NCBI GenBank assembly: GCA_020831885.1
Contig: JAFIFU010000033.1
Location: forward strand, 1 to 37,809
DNA: 37,809 nucleotides
Origin: Ectothiorhodospiraceae bacterium
Lineage (GTDB): Bacteria; Pseudomonadota; Gammaproteobacteria; Nitrococcales; Aquisalimonadaceae
Direction of reading: 5' to 3'
Part shown: piece after piece, positions 1-8,045 of the stretch
Layout: each line of letters starts with the position of its first letter
Numbering within the stretch: position 1 is the first letter of the stretch
Notes under the pieces: generated by a model
What the model was told of the DNA's origin: nothing
Database searches by the model: none
The model's input: only the letters and a program-made list of their open reading frames with translations
Program-made: the position numbers and the translations under genes

Positions 1-1
1 A

Positions 2-625
2 AATGGCAGGATCGGCGGAAACCGGAATTTACGCTGCGAACTGCGGAACTTGGGGGGGCTGTGTGTTGCGAGCGGAACCGCGCTCCCCCAGCACGATCAT
101 GGCGCACACGGGGAGCGCTCGCCCTATGCCGGCATGGAAACGCGCGAGATCAAGTCGCTGTCCGCCAGTGACATCGAGGAATTGCGCAGCGGAGGGGGCT
201 GGGGGCTGGCCTTGCCCGCCGAGTTGAACGGCGTGCCCGGCCCGCGACACCTGCTGGAACTCAAGGAGGAGATCGCCTTGTCAGCCGAACAGGTGACGCA
301 GGTTGAGGCGCTGTTCGAAGCGATGCGCACCGAGGCCATTCCCGCCGGCGAGCGCCTGATCGAAGCCGAGGCGGCCATCGAGCAGGCATTCGCCGAGAGG
401 AACGTGGACGCGGATTCACTACGACGGCTCCTCCAGGCGGCGGAATCGGCGCGCACGGAGCTGCGCTTCATCCACTTGTCACAGCATTACAAGACCCTGG
501 ACCTACTGCACCCCGAACAGATCGCCCGTTACAAGGTGCTGCGGGGCTACGCGGATGATCCCTGCGACAATGTGCCGGAAGGCCATGATCCGGCCAGATA
601 CCGCCGCCACATGGGCTGCGACTGA
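2..625 (+). CDS. Spy/CpxP-like periplasmic protein, 5' end uncertain or outside window
   Basis: The frame is open from the window edge to the stop at 623-625. The stretch LGGLCVASGTALPQ followed by HDHGAHGE looks like the end of a signal peptide and a His-rich mature start, so the true start is probably upstream; TTG at 50 is the only candidate inside. Then come SPYAGMETREIKSLS, a conserved GLALPAELNGVPGPRH block and long amphipathic helices ending in LLHPEQIARYKVLRGY, which resembles the LTxxQ-type repeat of Spy/CpxP chaperone and metal-resistance proteins. Such proteins are periplasmic and bind unfolded proteins or metals. The family assignment rests on pattern recognition; the exact function is unknown. 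It is convergent with the CoA ligase at 701 and appears unrelated to the catabolic island. Confidence 0.7.
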   Translation, partial: NGRIGGNRNLRCELRNLGGLCVASGTALPQHDHGAHGERSPYAGMETREIKSLSASDIEELRSGGGWGLALPAELNGVPGPRHLLELKEEIALSAEQVTQVEALFEAMRTEAIPAGERLIEAEAAIEQAFAERNVDADSLRRLLQAAESARTELRFIHLSQHYKTLDLLHPEQIARYKVLRGYADDPCDNVPEGHDPARYRRHMGCD

Positions 626-687
626 TAGGGCCTGCGAGCCGCACCTGGCCCCCGAACACGCTGCAAAGCCAGAGCACCATGGGAATA

Positions 688-707
688 GATCAGCGCTTCC
701 TTAACCC
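688..707 (+). repeat. GATCAGCGCTTCC repeat at a gene end, copy A
   Basis: GATCAGCGCTTCCTTAACCC covers the stop codon of the first CoA ligase (701-703, minus strand). It matches 29886-29905 at 18 of 20 positions, at the stop of the BisC-type gene, and shares AGCGCTTCCTTA with 34682-34693. Confidence 0.4.
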
Positions 708-2263
708 ACTTTCCGACCTTGACTCCAGTATTTATCTCTCACTTCCCGTCTCAGAATTTTTCCAACAGGGCTCAACGGCAGCTCATCAACGAACGCGATG
801 GATTTTGGTGATTTGTATTTCCCTATTCTCTGTTTAACGTGGTTCTTCAGTTCGTCCTCCGTAACCTGAAACCCTTTCTTCAATACCACCTCCGCGTGCA
901 CCGCTTCGCCCCATTCTTCATGGGGCACACCGACCACGGCGGCCATCATCACCGCCTCATGGGAACTGACCGCGGCCTCCACCTCGTTGGCATATATGTT
1001 GAACCCGCCGGAAATAATCATATCTTTCTTTCGATCAACAATGTAGACATACCCTTGGCTATCTATGTACCCGATATCCCCGGACTTCCAAAAACCATCA
1101 ACGAACTCCTCTTTGGTTTTTTCCGGGTCATCCAAGTACCCCAAACAGGTTGATCGTGACCTCATCCAAAGTTCGCCCTTTTCCCCGGCGCGCACCTGCC
1201 TTCCGTTGTCATCCATTACCAGCAACTCAACGCCCGGCGTGATCTTCCCGGCCGACGCCAGGCGGGCCGCATCCTCCCCCTCGCCCACGAGGTGGTCTTT
1301 CGTTCCAAGGCTCGTGGCAAATGCGAAATGCTCTGTCGAACCATAGAGCTGGATAAAAATATTCCCGAATCGTTTCTGAAGATCCTGCAGCTTGGATGGA
1401 CTCATTGGTGCGGCGCCGTAAAACATGTATCTCAGTGTGCTGAGATCGGATTCCGACTCAAGCAGCCGATAAAGCAATGTTGGGACGAGCATGCCATGGG
1501 TAACAGCTTCTCTATCAATATTCTCACAGTAGACCCCTAAATCAGGTTGATTCTGAGTAATATTGGTGGCTCCAGAGTAAAAGGCGGGAATCGTGAGCAT
1601 CCCGCTTCCATGACTTATCGGCGCAACATGCAGCAGCCTGGCGTCCGGCGCCCATACCTTGTCATCCAGCGCGAAGGCGGTGTCCCGCACGTTCAACCAG
1701 TTATCGATGCTGTACATGGCCGGCTTTCCCCTGCCGGTCGTTCCACCTGTGAACCGTATAACCGCGCAATGATCACGATCGTCAAGCGCAATGTCCAGGT
1801 TCTCCGTCGAGGCAGCATTCACCAAGTCCCAGAAATACAGCACGCCCTCGTGTTCCGGCAGCGGATCATCCATGCAAACCACCGTCAATCCTCTGTCCCG
1901 AAACATCTCAAGGTGAGTCGCAAGCAGCGTCTTTTCCACGAACACGACTTTTACGTGCGCGCGTTCCATCTGCCATCCATGCTCCTCCAGTGAGTCTCTG
2001 TAGTTGGTCAAAGCACAGGTGGCGGGCGTCTTGAAAATGGTTGGGAAATGCAACAAGGAAAGATTATCGTTCTCCAATATACTCATATAAACATCATCTT
2101 TCCTAAGGCCCAGCTCATGGTATATCGCGTTTGCTATTTTATTAGTTAGAAAATGAAATTCTTTATAGGTATACCGCCTGTTATTATCAATATTGACCAA
2201 AGCTTCGTTGTCGCCAAACCTGGATACCAGCGCCTCAAAATGATTGAAAAAATTGACTTTCAT
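701..2263 (-). CDS. AMP-forming acyl-CoA ligase (ANL superfamily)
   Basis: This 520-residue protein forms an acyl-adenylate and then an acyl-CoA from a carboxylic acid; the substrate is unknown. The ATP-binding motif FTGGTTGRGK lies at about 171-180, followed by LYGSTEHF, the hinge region SGDIGYIDSQG, DRKKDMIISGGFNIYANEVE and a C-terminal PLSPVGKILRREV carrying the catalytic lysine. The start chosen is MKVNFF at 2263 because GGAGGAG lies just upstream; an in-frame ATG at 2278 has no such site. It is the last gene of the minus-strand TRAP/thiolase operon and is followed by a convergent gene. The part encoding the N-terminus is strikingly AT-rich (19 of 60 bases G or C at 2041-2100), unlike neighbouring genes, which hints at a different origin. 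Confidence 0.93.
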   Translation of the reverse strand: MKVNFFNHFEALVSRFGDNEALVNIDNNRRYTYKEFHFLTNKIANAIYHELGLRKDDVYMSILENDNLSLLHFPTIFKTPATCALTNYRDSLEEHGWQMERAHVKVVFVEKTLLATHLEMFRDRGLTVVCMDDPLPEHEGVLYFWDLVNAASTENLDIALDDRDHCAVIRFTGGTTGRGKPAMYSIDNWLNVRDTAFALDDKVWAPDARLLHVAPISHGSGMLTIPAFYSGATNITQNQPDLGVYCENIDREAVTHGMLVPTLLYRLLESESDLSTLRYMFYGAAPMSPSKLQDLQKRFGNIFIQLYGSTEHFAFATSLGTKDHLVGEGEDAARLASAGKITPGVELLVMDDNGRQVRAGEKGELWMRSRSTCLGYLDDPEKTKEEFVDGFWKSGDIGYIDSQGYVYIVDRKKDMIISGGFNIYANEVEAAVSSHEAVMMAAVVGVPHEEWGEAVHAEVVLKKGFQVTEDELKNHVKQRIGKYKSPKSIAFVDELPLSPVGKILRREVRDKYWSQGRKVG

Positions 2264-2343
2264 AGCTCCTCCACACAATTCAAATCAAACCAGGTCTTAG
2301 CTTCATTCTGAGACTCTGCGCAACCCAAGGGAAGCAGTCCAGA

Positions 2344-3924
2344 TCACTTGGAACCCTTCAATTCGTCTTGTGCAGCGGCACGAAGCACCTTCTTGTCAAG
2401 TTTCCCGTATGCCGTCAACGGCAAGTCGTCGACAAATTTCACCATTTTTGGTCGCTTATACGCTGACAATTCGCCACGACAGTGATCCTTGACGTCTTGT
2501 TCCGTCAAAGTCGCCCCGGCCTCCGGAACGATAAACGCTGAAACGGCCTCGCCCCAGTCAGGATGCGGAACGCCAATGACGCACACCTGGCCCACTCCGG
2601 GACAACCCTGAATGGCGTTTTCCACCTCGGTGGTATAGACGTTCATTCCGCCAGAAATGATCATGTCTTTGCTACGGTCCAGCAGGTAGATATAACCATC
2701 CTCGTCCTGCTTGGCGATGTCTCCGGTCATAATCCAACCGTTGACCAATGTCTCGGCCGTCTTCTCCGGCAGGCCGTGATAGCCCAGCATCGCGTACGGT
2801 GCACGCACTGCGAGTTCACCGCTCTCACCGACCGGCACCGGAGCACCTTCACCATCGATGATGCGAACCTCCGCCATGGTGACAGGCTGCCCACAACTCT
2901 TGAGACGGTGAACAACCGATTCGTCGACCCGGTGCTCCTCTCTCCGCAACCGGGTAATCAGATTGGGCACTTCCGTTTGCCCGTATATCTGCATGAACAC
3001 CGGCCCGAATCGGGCCAACCCCTCTCTCAGCCTGTCGACGGTGATCGGTGCGGCACCATACACGACCGTGCGCAGCGAACTCAGATCCGCGTTCCTCTCC
3101 TTCAGCCTGTCCAGAAGCCTGTAGATCATGGTTGGCACAAGGAAAGTGAACGTAACCTTCTCCTTTTCGATCCGGTCAATGACCTTGTCGGTATCGAAAC
3201 GGACATCAACGAAATGCGTAGCACCCTTCAGAAGCGCAGCCAGCATCAAGAATCCGGCGGCGTGGGGCAACGGCGATGACAGAAGAATGCGCTCGTCGTC
3301 CAGGAACCCCAGCTCGGCGATATGGGATAACATGTCCAGCGCTATGGTCCGCTGCGTGTGGAGAACCCCCTTCGGAACACCCGTTGTTCCACCGGTATAA
3401 CCGATCATTGCCAGGTCATTCTCTTCAACCTGAACCTCCGGCGGCCCGGAAACGTTCTCCGCCATAAATTCCTGCCAGGAAACGAACCCGCTTGGGCACT
3501 CCTCCGGCGACGCGATACCAACGATGGTTTCCAACTCCGGCCATGCAGTTCTGTTACTCTTGAATACTTCGAAGAAATTCTTCCCAACAATGGCTACCCG
3601 GGCATTGCTATCCTTGATGATATGCTTGATCTCTTTTTCCCCAAGCATATCGTTCAAAGGCACCTTTGTCGCACCGGCTTGAATAATACCCTGATCCGCA
3701 ATTGCGTACTCAATGCAGTTCGACATTGCCAAGGCGACTCGAACATTTCTTCCCACCCCTTGCCGGGTCAACGCATGCGCGACTTTACATGCGGATTCGA
3801 ACAAGGCTCTATAGGTGATGCGATCATCGGCGCATACCATAGCTAATTTGTCACCGAATCTTGGCAAGGCGTTAGCGTAAATTCTGTTTAATGTCAGGCC
3901 CGCACTGACCTCGTCGTTCAACAT
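2344..3924 (-). CDS. AMP-forming acyl-CoA ligase (FadD/LcfB-like, ANL superfamily)
   Basis: This 526-residue protein is a second CoA ligase of the operon. It shows the ATP-binding motif YTGGTTGVPKG (177-187), the adenine-side motif IYGQTE, TGDIAKQDEDGYIYLLDRSKD, ISGGMNVYTTEVE and a C-terminal LTAYGKLDKKVLR with the adenylation lysine. The start at 3924 has GGAG about 8 bases upstream. It lies 50 bp after the crotonase-like gene and 80 bp before the next ligase, all on the minus strand. It is only moderately similar to its downstream neighbour (YGQTE against YGSTE, different N-termini), so the two are unlikely to be a recent duplication and may activate different acids or pathway intermediates. 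Confidence 0.94.
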   Translation of the reverse strand: MLNDEVSAGLTLNRIYANALPRFGDKLAMVCADDRITYRALFESACKVAHALTRQGVGRNVRVALAMSNCIEYAIADQGIIQAGATKVPLNDMLGEKEIKHIIKDSNARVAIVGKNFFEVFKSNRTAWPELETIVGIASPEECPSGFVSWQEFMAENVSGPPEVQVEENDLAMIGYTGGTTGVPKGVLHTQRTIALDMLSHIAELGFLDDERILLSSPLPHAAGFLMLAALLKGATHFVDVRFDTDKVIDRIEKEKVTFTFLVPTMIYRLLDRLKERNADLSSLRTVVYGAAPITVDRLREGLARFGPVFMQIYGQTEVPNLITRLRREEHRVDESVVHRLKSCGQPVTMAEVRIIDGEGAPVPVGESGELAVRAPYAMLGYHGLPEKTAETLVNGWIMTGDIAKQDEDGYIYLLDRSKDMIISGGMNVYTTEVENAIQGCPGVGQVCVIGVPHPDWGEAVSAFIVPEAGATLTEQDVKDHCRGELSAYKRPKMVKFVDDLPLTAYGKLDKKVLRAAAQDELKGSK

Positions 3925-3974
3925 GTAAATCTCCTCAAACTCTGATTGAAGGCGACCAAAACACGCATCAAATC

Positions 3975-4772
3975 TCAGCGCCCTTTGAAACTGGGCGTCA
4001 CCCGATTTCGGAATGCCTCAACGCCTCGCAGATAGTCCTCACTTCTGAAGCAATCATTTGCCAAAGCAAGCAGGGACTCAAGTTCAGCTTGCTCACCGGA
4101 ACGACCGGAACAAAGGATCGCTTGCTTTACCGCCCTGATGGTAAGCGGTGCGTTACGTGAAATGCCTCGAATCAATCTGCCCGACATTAATTCGAACGCA
4201 TCCGACTTGAATACTTCCGTAGCAAAACCCATGGATTTTGCGTCAAACGCATCATACCGTTCCCCGGTATAAAGCAATCGGGATGCGTTCGCGGCCCCAA
4301 CCAGCTTCACCAGACTGAACACCCATCGTGGATCATATCCAACACCCAGTTTGGCGGCTGGTATTCCGATGACAACATCGTCTCGAAGGAGGCGCATATC
4401 ACAGGAAGCCGCAATAGCCGTTCCGGCACCCAGACAATACCCACGAATTTCTGCTACTGTTGGAATCGGGACAGCTTCCAATACCGCCAACGTTTCCTGA
4501 ATACGATCGTTGACATTGGCGACCCCGCCCTCGTCAACGCTTCGTGGGACGAGATCACTGATGTCCGAACCTGAGGAAAATGCCTTTTCCCCCTCACCTT
4601 GTATACTGATAACCCTAATTTCAGGTGAAGAAGACAATTCAACGAGCGCATCACGTAATGAACCCCACATTTCGAGATTCATTGCGTTCAAGTTCTGCTC
4701 ATTGGAAAGCGTGATCTTGCCAACACCTTCATCCGAGGTGAACCTGACAGTCCCTGAATGTCTATTCCTCAT
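3975..4772 (-). CDS. Crotonase-fold protein lacking both hydratase glutamates
   Basis: This 265-residue protein has the enoyl-CoA hydratase/isomerase fold: an AFSSGSDI oxyanion-hole segment (64-71), GYCLGAGTAIAASCD (111-125) and the terminal SFKGR-type end. Aligned by the conserved CD to rat enoyl-CoA hydratase, the positions of Glu144 and Glu164 are Ala119 and Ala139, so neither classical catalytic acid is present. The family also includes isomerases, hydrolases, dehalogenases and ring-cleaving enzymes that use other residues. It starts at 4772, 5 bp after the stop of the hydrolase gene, with GAGGG upstream, so the two are tightly coupled. The reaction is unknown; ordinary beta-oxidation hydration is unlikely. 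Confidence 0.9.
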   Translation of the reverse strand: MRNRHSGTVRFTSDEGVGKITLSNEQNLNAMNLEMWGSLRDALVELSSSPEIRVISIQGEGEKAFSSGSDISDLVPRSVDEGGVANVNDRIQETLAVLEAVPIPTVAEIRGYCLGAGTAIAASCDMRLLRDDVVIGIPAAKLGVGYDPRWVFSLVKLVGAANASRLLYTGERYDAFDAKSMGFATEVFKSDAFELMSGRLIRGISRNAPLTIRAVKQAILCSGRSGEQAELESLLALANDCFRSEDYLRGVEAFRNRVTPSFKGR

Positions 4773-4777
4773 AGCGA

Positions 4778-5557
4778 TTATCCCTCAAGCTTTTCATGCT
4801 TCTTCAGGAACTCCCCTATCACCTCATTGCAGGCATCAGGCGCATCGATCGTGGCGGCATGTCCGGCGCCGGGAATGACCACCAAAGTGCTATCCGTCAT
4901 GCGCTGGTGCATGAATTCAGCGGCGCGCCGGAGCTGGGTATCATGTTCACCAGCGATAAGAAGGGTCGGCACGGCAACGGAACCCAGCATTCGAACAATG
5001 GTGAAACCTTCCCTGGTCAACGTGTGTCGGGCAACGTTGACCAACCCCCGATGATCCTTGTGGCCGGCGCTTTCAGTTCCGGTCCCTTCCAGCAGCGGTA
5101 TGGAGGTGAGTCCACGGAGACCATGCCGCTCAATCTCGCGCGCGTAGACCTCAGCCATGTCGTTGCCCTCCCGTTGCGAAGCGGGGGTTGCGTATCCGGG
5201 GCCTGCACCGATCAGCACCAGCGCCTTGACCTTCAAGGGGTGTTTCAGGAAATACTCCAGGGAGAGCAACCCGCCCAACGAAAACCCGATCAGCACGGCC
5301 TCGTGGGCACCGGCTTCCGATAGGGTTTCATCCATGTAGCGGACGCAGGATTCCACATGATAGGCCGTGTCCTCGGGCGGCGCCTCGGACTCGCCATGTC
5401 CGATGAGGTCCCAGACAATCGTCTGGTAGTCCTTCTGGAAACGGGTGACTTGCTTTTCCCACATTCTGCCGCTGCCGGCAAAACCGTGGGTGAACAGCAG
5501 CGTCCTGCCTTCCCCACGTATGCTGCAGGCGATCTTCGGCCGGCTTCGTGGTTGCAT
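4778..5557 (-). CDS. Alpha/beta hydrolase
   Basis: This 259-residue alpha/beta-fold hydrolase has the oxyanion segment HGFAG (24-28), the nucleophile elbow GFSLGG with Ser93, the acid in GEHD (Asp206) and the histidine in GAGH (His233), a complete catalytic triad. There is no signal peptide, so it acts in the cytoplasm. Proteins of this shape include enol-lactonases, C-C bond hydrolases and thioesterases; the sequence does not decide between them. It lies 52 bp after the TRAP large permease gene and 5 bp before the crotonase-like gene, on the same strand. GGGGGA precedes the ATG at 5557. In this operon a role in ring opening, ester cleavage or CoA release is plausible but inferred. Confidence 0.92.
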   Translation of the reverse strand: MQPRSRPKIACSIRGEGRTLLFTHGFAGSGRMWEKQVTRFQKDYQTIVWDLIGHGESEAPPEDTAYHVESCVRYMDETLSEAGAHEAVLIGFSLGGLLSLEYFLKHPLKVKALVLIGAGPGYATPASQREGNDMAEVYAREIERHGLRGLTSIPLLEGTGTESAGHKDHRGLVNVARHTLTREGFTIVRMLGSVAVPTLLIAGEHDTQLRRAAEFMHQRMTDSTLVVIPGAGHAATIDAPDACNEVIGEFLKKHEKLEG

Positions 5558-5609
5558 TCATTCCCCCATCCCATTGCAAGCGGCAATCCCCAGACCGCGC
5601 ATCCCACGC

Positions 5610-6974
5610 TCAGCCGTAGATCAACCGAGGCAGCCACCTGGCCAGTTCATCAAACTGGAACACCAGGAACAGCCCTGTAAGCTGTATCAGAACGAATGGC
5701 GCAACCCCGAAATAGATATCTTTTGTTGAGATTTCGGGTGGACAAACGCCCTTGATATAGAACAAGGCTGGACCGACGGGCGGCGTCAAGAAGGAGGTCT
5801 GCAAGCAGATCGCGAACAGTATCGAGAACCACAGAGGGTCCACTCCAAGACTGAAAACAACAGGCGCCACGAGGGGCAAAATGATCAACGTGATCTCGAT
5901 CCAATCAAGAAAGAATCCCAGAATGAATACCAGACCTAAAATTGCCAGCACAATTCCCGCTTCGCCAAACGGAAGTCCTATAATCGCATCCCGAATGACG
6001 TCGTCACCACCAAGCCCTCTCAGCACCGACGCAAAGATGGTTGCACCGATGAAAATGCCGAAGATAAAAGCAGTTGTAAGGCTTGTTCGGCGCACCGAGT
6101 CGGCAAGCACAGAAAAATTGAGCTTGCCATACAGCGCCGCCAGAAGAATTGCCCCAAACGCGCCCACTGCAGATGCTTCGGTCGTTGTCGCTATGCCTGC
6201 AACAATGGATCCAAGGACGGCGACAATCAGGCCGAGGGGAGGCAGCACGGCCCATAACACACCGACAATCTGTCGCCAACCCAGCGGCTCCCGATCTCGC
6301 GGCGCCGGGGCGAAATCCTTCCTCAAATAGGAGGCCGCTATGATATAGATGATGTACATCAGCCCCAGCAATAATCCGGGCACCAATGCCGCCATGAAAA
6401 GCCGGCCCACCGAAGCCTCAGGCGTACTTAACCGATCCGCCAGCAGGACAAGCATGATGCTGGGGGGAATCAGGATACCCAGGGTCCCAACCGCTGAGGC
6501 CGTGCCGGCGGTCAGGCCCTTGTTATATTTGGCCGCCAACATCGGACCTATGGACAGCATTCCTAGTAAAATCACCGATGCGCCCACGATGCCAGTGGAC
6601 GCCGCCAGCAGAACCCCCACAAGCACGACGGTGATGGCGTAGCCGCCGCGTAGGCCGGCGAAGACGCGGACCAGGGAAGTCATCAGACGCTCGGCAACGC
6701 CGGACCTGTCCAGCATCAGCCCCATGAAGATAAACAGCGGAACGGCAACCATGAGCTCGTTTGCCACAATGCCGTAAATCCGCCGGTCCAGAACCCCGAT
6801 GGTCCCCCCCCAGGTGAACCAGATATCCACCAGGAAGTTTTCAACGAGAATATGACCCACAACGGCGAACAGAAACCCGACACCGGCCAGAGCCCAAGCC
6901 ACTGGAAAGCCAAGCATGAGCAAGGTCATGAAGGCCGAGAACATTGCAATCACGAGATAGTGCTCAGCCATCAT
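5610..6974 (-). CDS. TRAP transporter large permease (DctM family)
   Basis: This 454-residue integral membrane protein has about a dozen hydrophobic segments and DctM-family features: LMLGFPVAWALAGV near the N-terminus, PLFIFMGLMLDRSGVAERL, a glycine-rich GTLGILIPPSIMLVLLADRL segment and, near the C-terminus, LTPPVGPALFYIKGV. DctM subunits form the ion-coupled translocation path of tripartite ATP-independent periplasmic transporters in the inner membrane. The ATG overlaps the TGA of the small permease gene (ATGA at 6971-6974), so the two are translationally coupled. A second in-frame ATG follows immediately. With the periplasmic binding protein encoded at 8046-9146 it makes a complete three-part importer. 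Confidence 0.95.
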   Translation of the reverse strand: MMAEHYLVIAMFSAFMTLLMLGFPVAWALAGVGFLFAVVGHILVENFLVDIWFTWGGTIGVLDRRIYGIVANELMVAVPLFIFMGLMLDRSGVAERLMTSLVRVFAGLRGGYAITVVLVGVLLAASTGIVGASVILLGMLSIGPMLAAKYNKGLTAGTASAVGTLGILIPPSIMLVLLADRLSTPEASVGRLFMAALVPGLLLGLMYIIYIIAASYLRKDFAPAPRDREPLGWRQIVGVLWAVLPPLGLIVAVLGSIVAGIATTTEASAVGAFGAILLAALYGKLNFSVLADSVRRTSLTTAFIFGIFIGATIFASVLRGLGGDDVIRDAIIGLPFGEAGIVLAILGLVFILGFFLDWIEITLIILPLVAPVVFSLGVDPLWFSILFAICLQTSFLTPPVGPALFYIKGVCPPEISTKDIYFGVAPFVLIQLTGLFLVFQFDELARWLPRLIYG

Positions 6975-7600
6975 GACACTTCCCCATTGATGTGCTTACC
7001 GGAGGCGCCGTTCCGATTTGGCGTATACGGCCTGGGGAAACCGAATATCAGGGTGCAGCAACGGGTCACACGGGAAATCATGGCCACGATCACCAGGGAA
7101 ATCCCAATCGGAAGCATGCTTTTCACGATGAACCGGTAAGGGAGTCCGCTCGGGGCCTGGGAACGCTCACCTCTAATATATGACCGCCATGCGTACTGAA
7201 TGAGCTCCTCCAGTACGATAAAGAGCAGAGGAAGGACGAGGCAGACAATGGCCAGAATCTCTATCCAGCATTTCACTTTTGGAGAAAACTTCTCTCTGAG
7301 AACATCCACCCGGACATGATCATCGGTGACGACGGCGTAGGCCAGGGTGAGCATCATTGCTGCGCCGAACAGATGCCACGAAAGCTCTTCCAAGGCAATG
7401 GAACCCCGCCCCAGAACAAAACGACCGAAGACATTCGTAAGGACAACAGCTAACGTCACTATCCAAAGCCAGGAAACGGTGCTGCCGAATAAGCTTATTC
7501 CTCCATCCACCCAGAAACTGAACTTATTCTGCGGCAGGTCGTGCTTGGCACCAAAGCTTTTGCTGCTGGGGCTTTGTTTATACATAGGCGAAGTCTTCAT
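6971..7600 (-). CDS. TRAP transporter small permease (DctQ family)
   Basis: This 209-residue membrane protein has four hydrophobic segments, as expected for DctQ subunits, and the family pattern of WIVTLAVVLTNVFGRFVLGRG, then ELSWHLFGAAMMLTLAYAVVTDDHVRVDVL and a late membrane helix (SMLPIGISLVIVAMISRV). DctQ scaffolds the large permease in the inner membrane. The start at 7600 is supported by AAGGA upstream; MYKQ at 7585 is an alternative with a weaker site. The N-terminus is longer and more polar than usual. It is separated from the binding-protein gene by an unusual 445-bp gap and overlaps the large permease gene by 4 bp. Confidence 0.93.
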   Translation of the reverse strand: MKTSPMYKQSPSSKSFGAKHDLPQNKFSFWVDGGISLFGSTVSWLWIVTLAVVLTNVFGRFVLGRGSIALEELSWHLFGAAMMLTLAYAVVTDDHVRVDVLREKFSPKVKCWIEILAIVCLVLPLLFIVLEELIQYAWRSYIRGERSQAPSGLPYRFIVKSMLPIGISLVIVAMISRVTRCCTLIFGFPRPYTPNRNGASGKHINGEVS

Positions 7601-7899
7601 TATTCCTTCGGTTTTTCAGCATCAAACCATGCCGGTTCTCGGGCGTAATCGACGCCTGGTATCGGCCGGCCGGCATCTGGCTTATCGGATAAGTACTGTT
7701 TCCGAGCGCTGTTGCTGCGCCACGGGAATGACACGGTAGACATCGTCGATGGGGGAATCGATTGGGGGACATTCACCTTGGCCCTGCTGAATATCTTGCG
7801 GGTTGCGCATGAGGGGTACTGGGAACAACGCCAGCGCGGTGTGTTTCAGTCAATGCGTAAAGCAGGCACGCATGGACTCCGATTCCATCAACCGTATGG

Positions 7900-7917
7900 A
7901 CCCGTACCGGTACGGGT
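7900..7917. promoter_or_regulatory. 18-bp perfect palindrome
   Basis: ACCCGTACCGGTACGGGT equals its own reverse complement. It lies about 300 bp upstream of the small permease start within the TRAP operon gap. It could be an operator for a dimeric regulator or the stem of a hairpin with loop CCGG. No local regulator can be assigned to it. Confidence 0.45.
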
Positions 7918-7980
7918 TCGCCCATGCATGTGACCAGCGGCACACCCGTCATCCCCCCAGGGGCCATATGCGCGTGTCTT

Positions 7981-8033
7981 CCGCGGGGGGGGGCGGGCCC
8001 GGGGGGGGGGGCACCCTGGCCGCCCCCCCGCCA
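7981..8033. repeat. G/C homopolymer tracts with hairpin and G-quadruplex potential
   Basis: On the plus strand there is a run of 9 G (7985-7993), then GGG, CCC, a run of 11 G (8001-8011) and, after about 11 bases, a run of 7 C (8023-8029). The G11 and C7 runs can pair as a strong stem just after the stop codon of the TRAP binding-protein gene, and the G runs can form a quadruplex on the plus strand. No U tract follows on the minus-strand transcript. Such runs are also prone to slippage and sequencing error, so the exact lengths are uncertain. Confidence 0.5.
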
Positions 8034-8045
8034 CGTGGATGAACC

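Larger units (their letters stand above)
7601..8045. other. Long gap inside the TRAP operon with palindrome and extreme G/C tracts
   Basis: This 445-bp stretch between the binding-protein gene and the small permease gene holds no credible coding sequence; the short frames here have no family features or good ribosome sites. It contains an 18-bp perfect palindrome (7900-7917), CATGCATG just after it (7923-7930) and a G/C-only block (7981-8033). The gap is unusual for TRAP operons, where these genes normally lie close together. It could hold an attenuator that lowers permease expression relative to the binding protein, an internal promoter, or a decayed gene. Confidence 0.5.

Noticed and set aside
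7712-7933. Short frame inside the TRAP operon gap as a possible small gene
   Set aside because: It has no good ribosome site, no domain and runs through the palindrome, so it is not supported.
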